In this document: positions 6,802 to 10,856 of the stretch, in pieces
Position numbering within the stretch: position 1 is the first letter of the stretch
Layout: each line of letters begins with the position of its first letter
From: JAEUNJ01 sp052035955
GTDB taxonomy: Bacteria; Pseudomonadota; Gammaproteobacteria; Burkholderiales; Rhodocyclaceae
Direction: 5' to 3'
DNA length: 10,856 nt
Assembly (NCBI GenBank): GCA_052035955.1
Contig: JBPOHD010000150.1
Location: forward strand, 1 to 10,856
The notes under the pieces: generated by a model
What the model was told of the DNA's origin: nothing
Database searches by the model: none
Seen by the model: only the letters and a program-made list of their open reading frames with translations
Translations under genes and position numbers: made by a program

Positions 6802-6923
6802 CCAATTGATTGGCTTCGAATGGGCGGCTGGCCTTTGCGAAGATTGAGCCTGACCGCTTTTCGCATCTCCGCCTTCGTCGCCTCCTTCGCCGACCATGGA
6901 AACGCCAAGGATGTGTCGGCGAT

Positions 6924-8021
6924 TCACGCGGGGAAAATGGCCCCAAGCACGCGAGGGCCAGCGGCACCGGTGACCTCGGGCAGGTTGCCCGGCAGGCCGG
7001 CCAAGGTGCGCTTCCCAAGCCAGGCAAAGGCGATTGCTTCCACCCAGTCGGCGGGGACGCCGACGGTATCGGTCGGCGCCACCTGCGCGACCGGAATGCC
7101 GGCACGCAGTCCGTCCATCAACGCCAGGTTGTGGGCGCCGCCGCCGCAGACCAGCAACTCGTCCGGCCAACCGCACCAGCGGCGGATGGCCTCGGTGACG
7201 GACGCTACGGTCAGCGCGGCCAGCGTGGCCTGGACGTCCGCAGGATCCTCGCCCCCTTGCAGTTGTCCCTCAAGCCACGCGATGTCGAACTGCTCCCGGC
7301 CGCAGCTCTTGGGGGGCGGTTCGACGAAGTAGGGGTGGGCCAGCAGCCGTTCCAGCAGGTCGTGGCGGACTGCGCCGGAGGATGCCCAGCGACCGTCCCG
7401 ATCGAAAATCTCGGATTTCTGCCGCTGAATCCAGGCGTCGAGCAGCAGGTTGCCCGGGCCGGTATCGAATCCCCGCACCGGCTTTCCTGGCGCGAGGTCG
7501 GTCAGATTGGCGATGCCGCCGATGTTGAGGACGACGCGATGTCGGTCGGCGCGCCCGAAACGCGCGGCATGGAAGGCCGGAACCAGGGGCGCCCCCTGGC
7601 CGCCGGCGGCGATGTCTCGGCTGCGAAAATCGGCGATGACCGTGATTCCCGTGCCCTCGACAAGGCGCGCCGGGTTGTTCAACTGGATCGTGTAACCCTG
7701 GGCGGGGACGTGGCGGACGGTCTGGCCGTGGCAAGCGATGGCACGGACGTCTGCCTTGTCGACCGCCGCCTGCGCCAGAAGTCCGCGCACCGCATCCGCA
7801 TAGAGGTCGGCGAGGCGATTGGCCTCCCGGGCACCGCGAGCCGTCTCGTCGTCACCCCGTGTGTGCAATGCGAGCAGGCTTGCCCGCAGGTCTTGCGGAT
7901 AAGGGAGGTAGCGGGTGGCGACACAATTCCCGTGCTCGCCGTTGAATTCCACCAGCACGGCATCGACGCCGTCCAGGCTCGTTCCCGACATGAGCCCGAC
8001 GAAGAACTCCCCCGCCGGCAT
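6924..8021 (-). CDS. anmK: Anhydro-N-acetylmuramic acid kinase
   Basis: Converts 1,6-anhydro-N-acetylmuramic acid, released from the cell wall, to MurNAc-6-phosphate with ATP, a cytoplasmic step of peptidoglycan recycling. The protein is 365 residues, the usual size. Family motifs are present in order: GLMSGTSLDGVDAVL (9-23), CHGQTVRH (97-104), ADFRSRDIAAGGQGAPLVP (130-148), NIGGIANLT (166-174), and GFDTGPGN (184-191), whose D186 matches the catalytic aspartate. The ATG at 8019-8021 was chosen over the in-frame TTG two codons upstream because GAGG lies 7 nt before the ATG but only 1 nt before the TTG. It starts 9 nt after the M23 peptidase stop, so the two are probably cotranscribed. Confidence 0.95.
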   Translation of the reverse strand: MPAGEFFVGLMSGTSLDGVDAVLVEFNGEHGNCVATRYLPYPQDLRASLLALHTRGDDETARGAREANRLADLYADAVRGLLAQAAVDKADVRAIACHGQTVRHVPAQGYTIQLNNPARLVEGTGITVIADFRSRDIAAGGQGAPLVPAFHAARFGRADRHRVVLNIGGIANLTDLAPGKPVRGFDTGPGNLLLDAWIQRQKSEIFDRDGRWASSGAVRHDLLERLLAHPYFVEPPPKSCGREQFDIAWLEGQLQGGEDPADVQATLAALTVASVTEAIRRWCGWPDELLVCGGGAHNLALMDGLRAGIPVAQVAPTDTVGVPADWVEAIAFAWLGKRTLAGLPGNLPEVTGAAGPRVLGAIFPA

Positions 8022-8030
8022 GGGCAAACC

Positions 8031-9356
8031 TCAGTCGAGGACCGCCAGGTTGCGGTCCCGGATCATGTCGATGCGGGCGATCTGGGCCCCGGACTGCTCC
8101 CGGAAGCGGCCCATCTGGTGAGGCTCCAGCGGGGGCGCCGTGGGCAGCGCGATCGTCAGAGGATTCTGGTGGACGTCGTTGATGCGGAATTCGTAATGCA
8201 GGTGCGGGCCGCTTGCCAGGCCGGTGGCGCCGACGAAGCCGATGACGTCACCCTGGCCGACCCGGCTGCCCTTGCGCAGGCCCGCGGCAAATCCGGAGAG
8301 GTGCCCGTAGAGGGTGGTATAGCGGCCCTGGTGCCTCAGGATCACGACCTTGCCGTATCCGCCCTGATTGCCGACGAATTCCACGGTGCCGTCGCCCGTG
8401 GCCTTGACCCGGGTGCCGACGGGCGCGCCGTAGTCGGTACCCTTGTGCGCCCGCCAGGTCTGGAGCACCGGATGGAAGCGGGCGCTGGTGAACCCGGAAG
8501 TGATGCGGGAGAATTCCAGCGGCGAGCGCAGGAACGCCTTGCGGATGTTCTTGCCCTCGGCGGTGTAGTAGCCGCCTTTGCCGTCCTCGCCTTCGAACCA
8601 CACGGCACGGTAGGTCTTGCCGGCGTTGATGAACTCTGCGGCGAGGATGCGCCCGGTGCGGATGGGGCGGCCCAGATGGTTGATCGATTCGTAGATCACC
8701 GAGAAACGGTCGCCCTTTCGCAGGTCCCGGTGGAAGTCCATGTCCCCGCCGAAGATGTCGGCCATCTGGGTGGCGACCGCGTCCGGGATGCCTGCGGCAT
8801 CGGTGGCCCCGAACAGGGAATACCGGATCTCCGCCGACTTCATGTACACCTGGGTCTCCAGGCGCAGGGCCTGTTCGGCAGCCCTGTAGCCCTTGTCGGT
8901 GCGTTCCACCACCAGGGCCTGGTCCTTGCCCCCATTGAGGGGGAAAACCAGCGAGAGCATCTCGCCATGCGAATTCACCCAGGCGGTGACATTCTTGCCC
9001 GGGCTCAATTGCCTGAACATGACATGTGCCGCAGGGTTGCCGCGCAGGAATTCAAAGGCCTCGGCATTGCGCACGCCCAGCCTGTTGAGCAGGCTGGCCA
9101 CGGAATCGCCGCGGCTCACCCTGTCCTCGCGCACGAAACCCTGGTCGGACAGATCAACCTGCTCGGCTTTCAGGCCTGCCAGTTCTTCAACGACCTCGAC
9201 GCGGGGCGCTTCCAGGTCCAGGGTGCCGGGAGCCGTGCCGAACGCGGCGACCATGCCGAAAATGGAAAACGCCGCAATCGCCGTGATGGCCCTGAAAGGG
9301 CCCGGCTTGGCTGAGCGGTAGGCTTGGAGTTCCGCTAGAATCCGGCGCTTGTTCAA
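8031..9356 (-). CDS. M23 (LytM-type) metallopeptidase, membrane-anchored
   Basis: Probable zinc endopeptidase that cuts peptidoglycan cross-links in the periplasm, MepM-like. With the proposed TTG start at 9354-9356 it has 441 residues: a basic N-terminus (NKRR, then KPGPFR), a hydrophobic segment AITAIAAFSIFGMVAAFG (23-40) serving as anchor or signal, and a LysM/OapA-like region around 70-120. The M23 domain runs from about 295 to 400, with zinc ligands H304xxxD308 and HLH at 385-387, and H352 in LYGHL. The TTG lacks a clear ribosome binding site, but the only ATG near it (9254) would remove most of the hydrophobic segment, and the open frame above 9356 runs antisense through tyrS. The start is therefore the uncertain part. 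anmK follows directly. Confidence 0.87.
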   Translation of the reverse strand: MNKRRILAELQAYRSAKPGPFRAITAIAAFSIFGMVAAFGTAPGTLDLEAPRVEVVEELAGLKAEQVDLSDQGFVREDRVSRGDSVASLLNRLGVRNAEAFEFLRGNPAAHVMFRQLSPGKNVTAWVNSHGEMLSLVFPLNGGKDQALVVERTDKGYRAAEQALRLETQVYMKSAEIRYSLFGATDAAGIPDAVATQMADIFGGDMDFHRDLRKGDRFSVIYESINHLGRPIRTGRILAAEFINAGKTYRAVWFEGEDGKGGYYTAEGKNIRKAFLRSPLEFSRITSGFTSARFHPVLQTWRAHKGTDYGAPVGTRVKATGDGTVEFVGNQGGYGKVVILRHQGRYTTLYGHLSGFAAGLRKGSRVGQGDVIGFVGATGLASGPHLHYEFRINDVHQNPLTIALPTAPPLEPHQMGRFREQSGAQIARIDMIRDRNLAVLD

Positions 9357-9390
9357 GTGGTTGTCGGACCGGCGTTTTTCGGGTCCGCGG

Positions 9391-9418
9391 AGTTTAGCAA
9401 AAATCCCCTTCCCGTCAA
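9391..9418 (-). promoter_or_regulatory. Candidate sigma-70 promoter of the M23-anmK pair
   Basis: On the minus strand TTGACG (9413-9418) and TAAACT (9391-9396) are separated by 16 nt. A transcript would begin near 9384, 28 nt before the proposed TTG start. The spacing supports the upstream TTG over the internal ATG. The tyrS promoter must share this 78-base divergent gap or lie in the M23 5' end (TAGAAT at 9335-9340 is a possible -10). Confidence 0.45.
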
Positions 9419-9434
9419 ACCGGGTTTCCCCAGC

Positions 9435-10622
9435 ATGAATGACATCGAATCCCAACTGGCCCTGATCAAGCGCGGGGCGGACGAACTGCTCATCGAGTCG
9501 GAGTTGATCGAGAAACTGAAGTCCGGCCGGCCCCTGCGGGTGAAGGCAGGTTTCGACCCGACGGCGCCCGACCTGCACTTGGGCCACACCGTCCTGATCA
9601 ACAAGCTCCGCCATTTCCAGGAACTGGGGCACCACGTGATGTTCCTGATCGGGGACTTCACCGGAATGATCGGCGACCCGACCGGCAAGAACGCGACTCG
9701 ACCTCCCTTGTCGAAGGATCAGATTCTTCAGAACGCCGAGACCTATCGTGAGCAGGTGTTCAAGATCCTCGATCCGGAGAGGACCGAGGTCTGCTTCAAC
9801 TCCAGCTGGTTCGAGCCCATCGGGGCTGCGGGAATGATCAAGCTGGCGGCCCTGCACACAGTGGCCCGGATGCTGGAGCGGGACGACTTTTCGAAGCGCT
9901 ATGCCAATGGCCAGCCCATTGCCATCCACGAGTTCCTGTACCCCCTTTGCCAGGGATACGACTCGGTCGCCATGCGTGCCGACGTGGAACTCGGAGGCAC
10001 GGACCAGAAATTCAATCTGCTCGTCGGTCGGGAATTGCAGAAGCATTACGGCCAGGCACCCCAATGCGTCCTGATGATGCCGCTGCTGGAGGGGCTGGAC
10101 GGCGTGAACAAGATGTCCAAGTCCCTGGGAAACTACGTCGGAATCGCCGAGCCTTCCCGGGAGATCTTCGGCAAGCTGATGTCGGTTTCCGACGACCTGA
10201 TGTGGCGCTACTACGACCTGCTCTCCTTCCGCGGAAACGAAGAAATCGCGAAGTTGAAACACGAGGTGGCCGGGGGCCGCAATCCGCGCGACGTGAAGGT
10301 GATGCTGGCCCAGGAAATCGTCGAGCGATTTCATTCGAGAGGTGCGGCAGAGGACGCGCTGGCGGATTTCGAAGCACGCTTCCGCAAGGGGGCCCTGCCT
10401 GACGACATGCCGGAGTTGTCCGTGCCTGGCGGCCTGATCGCCCAGGTCCTCAAGCAGGCCGGCCTCACGGCCAGTACCTCCGAGGCCTTGCGCATGATCG
10501 ATCAGCGCGGAGTGCGTGCCGACGGCGAGGTGGTGGCGGACAAGGGGCTCGTCCTGGCTGCCGGAAGGACCGTCGTATTGCAGGTCGGGAAACGCAAATT
10601 TGCCCGTGTCACCCTGGGGTGA
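9435..10622 (+). CDS. tyrS: Tyrosyl-tRNA synthetase
   Basis: Class I aminoacyl-tRNA synthetase that charges tRNA-Tyr in the cytoplasm. The protein is 395 residues. The HIGH-type signature is HLGH at 48-51 after AGFDPTAPD, and the second ATP-binding signature is an exact KMSKS at 226-230. FLIGDFTGMIGDPTG (70-84), the tyrosine-pocket region IHEFLYPLCQGYDSV (164-178) and ELGGTDQKFNLL (185-196) are all typical. An S4 RNA-binding domain occupies about 332-395. This matches the bacterial TyrRS form common in proteobacteria. The ATG at 9435 was chosen by the family start (NDIESQLALIKRGADELL); the frame is open 26 codons further up, and no clear ribosome binding site precedes the ATG. It stands divergent from the M23 gene and directly upstream of an rRNA promoter. 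Confidence 0.97.
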   Translation: MNDIESQLALIKRGADELLIESELIEKLKSGRPLRVKAGFDPTAPDLHLGHTVLINKLRHFQELGHHVMFLIGDFTGMIGDPTGKNATRPPLSKDQILQNAETYREQVFKILDPERTEVCFNSSWFEPIGAAGMIKLAALHTVARMLERDDFSKRYANGQPIAIHEFLYPLCQGYDSVAMRADVELGGTDQKFNLLVGRELQKHYGQAPQCVLMMPLLEGLDGVNKMSKSLGNYVGIAEPSREIFGKLMSVSDDLMWRYYDLLSFRGNEEIAKLKHEVAGGRNPRDVKVMLAQEIVERFHSRGAAEDALADFEARFRKGALPDDMPELSVPGGLIAQVLKQAGLTASTSEALRMIDQRGVRADGEVVADKGLVLAAGRTVVLQVGKRKFARVTLG

Positions 10623-10642
10623 GAACCGTCTCGCCGGTGCCG

Positions 10643-10666
10643 TTTCAGGCGCGCTGAAAATTTTTT
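10643..10666 (+). terminator. Rho-independent terminator of tyrS
   Basis: TTTCAG (10643-10648) pairs perfectly with CTGAAA (10654-10659) around the loop GCGCG, followed by A and six T. It starts 20 nt after the tyrS stop. Its A/T tail is also the AT-rich block upstream of the rRNA promoter. Confidence 0.8.
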
Positions 10667-10710
10667 CCGCAGGGTGTTGACCGAAGGAAACGAGTCCGTA
10701 TAATGCGCGG
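10656..10710 (+). promoter_or_regulatory. Ribosomal RNA operon promoter with UP-like element
   Basis: TTGACC (10677-10682) and a perfect TATAAT (10699-10704) are separated by 16 nt. The A/T block GAAAATTTTTT (10656-10666) falls about 45-55 bases before the expected start near 10711, the position of an UP element. A GC-rich discriminator (GCGCGGC) follows the -10, as in promoters under stringent control by ppGpp/DksA. Together with the boxA leader downstream this marks an rrn promoter. Confidence 0.88.
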
Positions 10711-10856
10711 CTCTTCGCTGCATGGCAGCACGTTCTTTAACAACTGAACAGCCGATAGGTGTGGGTGTTTGGTGAGCTGAAGTTAGGTTGAGGGGGGTCC
10801 TGAGATCGAAGGGGCCTTCTGGGCGGGAAGGCATTCCGGAAGGGGTGTTGGAAGCT
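10711..10856 (+). ncRNA. 5' leader of the rRNA operon transcript (pre-16S), incomplete
   Basis: Transcribed spacer between the rrn promoter and the 16S gene, whose first bases are not yet reached at the right edge. It contains the boxB-like hairpin and boxA (listed separately), the conserved betaproteobacterial stretch CAGCCGATAGGTGTGGGTG (10749-10767), and a hairpin GCCTTC/GAAGGC at 10814-10832 that may belong to the 16S processing region. It has no protein-coding content that I can support. Confidence 0.8.
10717..10743 (+). promoter_or_regulatory. boxB-like hairpin and boxA antitermination site
   Basis: GCTGC (10717-10721) pairs with GCAGC (10725-10729) around ATG, and boxA GTTCTTTAACAA (10732-10743) follows 2 nt later. 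E. coli rrn leaders use the same boxB-boxA order and a nearly identical boxA. The site recruits NusB-S10 and other Nus factors to protect rRNA transcripts from Rho. Confidence 0.85.

Noticed and set aside
6829..6923. Possible small protein with a signal-like start between the PEP-CTERM gene and anmK
   Set aside because: It has no ribosome binding site, and its frame runs on antisense into anmK.
5777..7105. A 442-codon minus-strand open frame containing a repeated segment
   Set aside because: The internal repeat is only the reverse complement of the two PEP-CTERM tail copies; the frame is antisense to the real PEP-CTERM gene.
6810..9314. An 834-codon open frame on the plus strand
   Set aside because: It is antisense to anmK and the M23 peptidase, both of which have intact catalytic motifs. 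It is a mirror-frame artefact.
9357..10334. Upstream extension of the M23 frame through the tyrS gene (about 326 further codons)
   Set aside because: It is antisense to a clearly functional tyrS and has no peptidase-related content. It is open by GC codon bias.
10800..10856. Start of the 16S rRNA gene inside the window
   Set aside because: The conserved 16S 5' sequence is not present before the right edge; only the leader can be supported.

Overview
The window is GC-rich chromosomal DNA with densely packed housekeeping genes, most likely from a betaproteobacterium and probably Rhodocyclales-like. Three things point there: a cysI, DUF934, cysH, cysD order, a PEP-CTERM exported protein, and an rRNA leader with the betaproteobacterial boxA region. 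The genus cannot be settled from the sequence alone.

Left part (1-5536): an assimilatory sulfate-reduction locus. Five genes run leftwards as one apparent operon: a TauE/SafE-family membrane protein, sulfite reductase hemoprotein cysI, a DUF934 protein, APS reductase cysH, and cysD (ATP sulfurylase small subunit, cut by the window edge). Joints are tight (24-nt gap, 8-nt overlap, 33-nt gap, 4-nt overlap). Divergent from them, across an AT-rich operator-like region, is a CysB-type LysR regulator with the sulfate/O-acetylserine pocket residues intact. Together they activate sulfate to APS, reduce APS to sulfite and sulfite to sulfide, under presumed CysB control.

Middle (5537-6923): a terminator after cysB, then a roughly 600-base stretch without an intact gene. 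This stretch holds the decayed remains of a PEP-CTERM protein gene: a start with a ribosome binding site, a signal-like segment, an in-frame stop, a PVPEP motif in the same frame, a 1-base deletion, a lost stop and a terminator. An intact 204-residue PEP-CTERM gene follows, and its 3' end is a near copy of the remnant.

Right part (6924-10856): a leftward pair, an M23 (LytM) peptidase followed 9 nt later by anmK (anhydro-N-acetylmuramic acid kinase), both acting on cell-wall peptidoglycan. Divergent from the pair is tyrS (tyrosyl-tRNA synthetase). The window ends in the promoter and leader of a ribosomal RNA operon: AT-rich upstream element, consensus -35 and -10, GC-rich discriminator, boxB-like hairpin and boxA. 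The 16S gene should begin just beyond the right edge. The tyrS terminator's T-tract appears to double as the rRNA upstream element.

I see no defence system, CRISPR array, insertion sequence or wholly new multi-gene system. The most notable items are the PEP-CTERM remnant, the merged terminator/UP element, and competing hairpins in the cysB leader.
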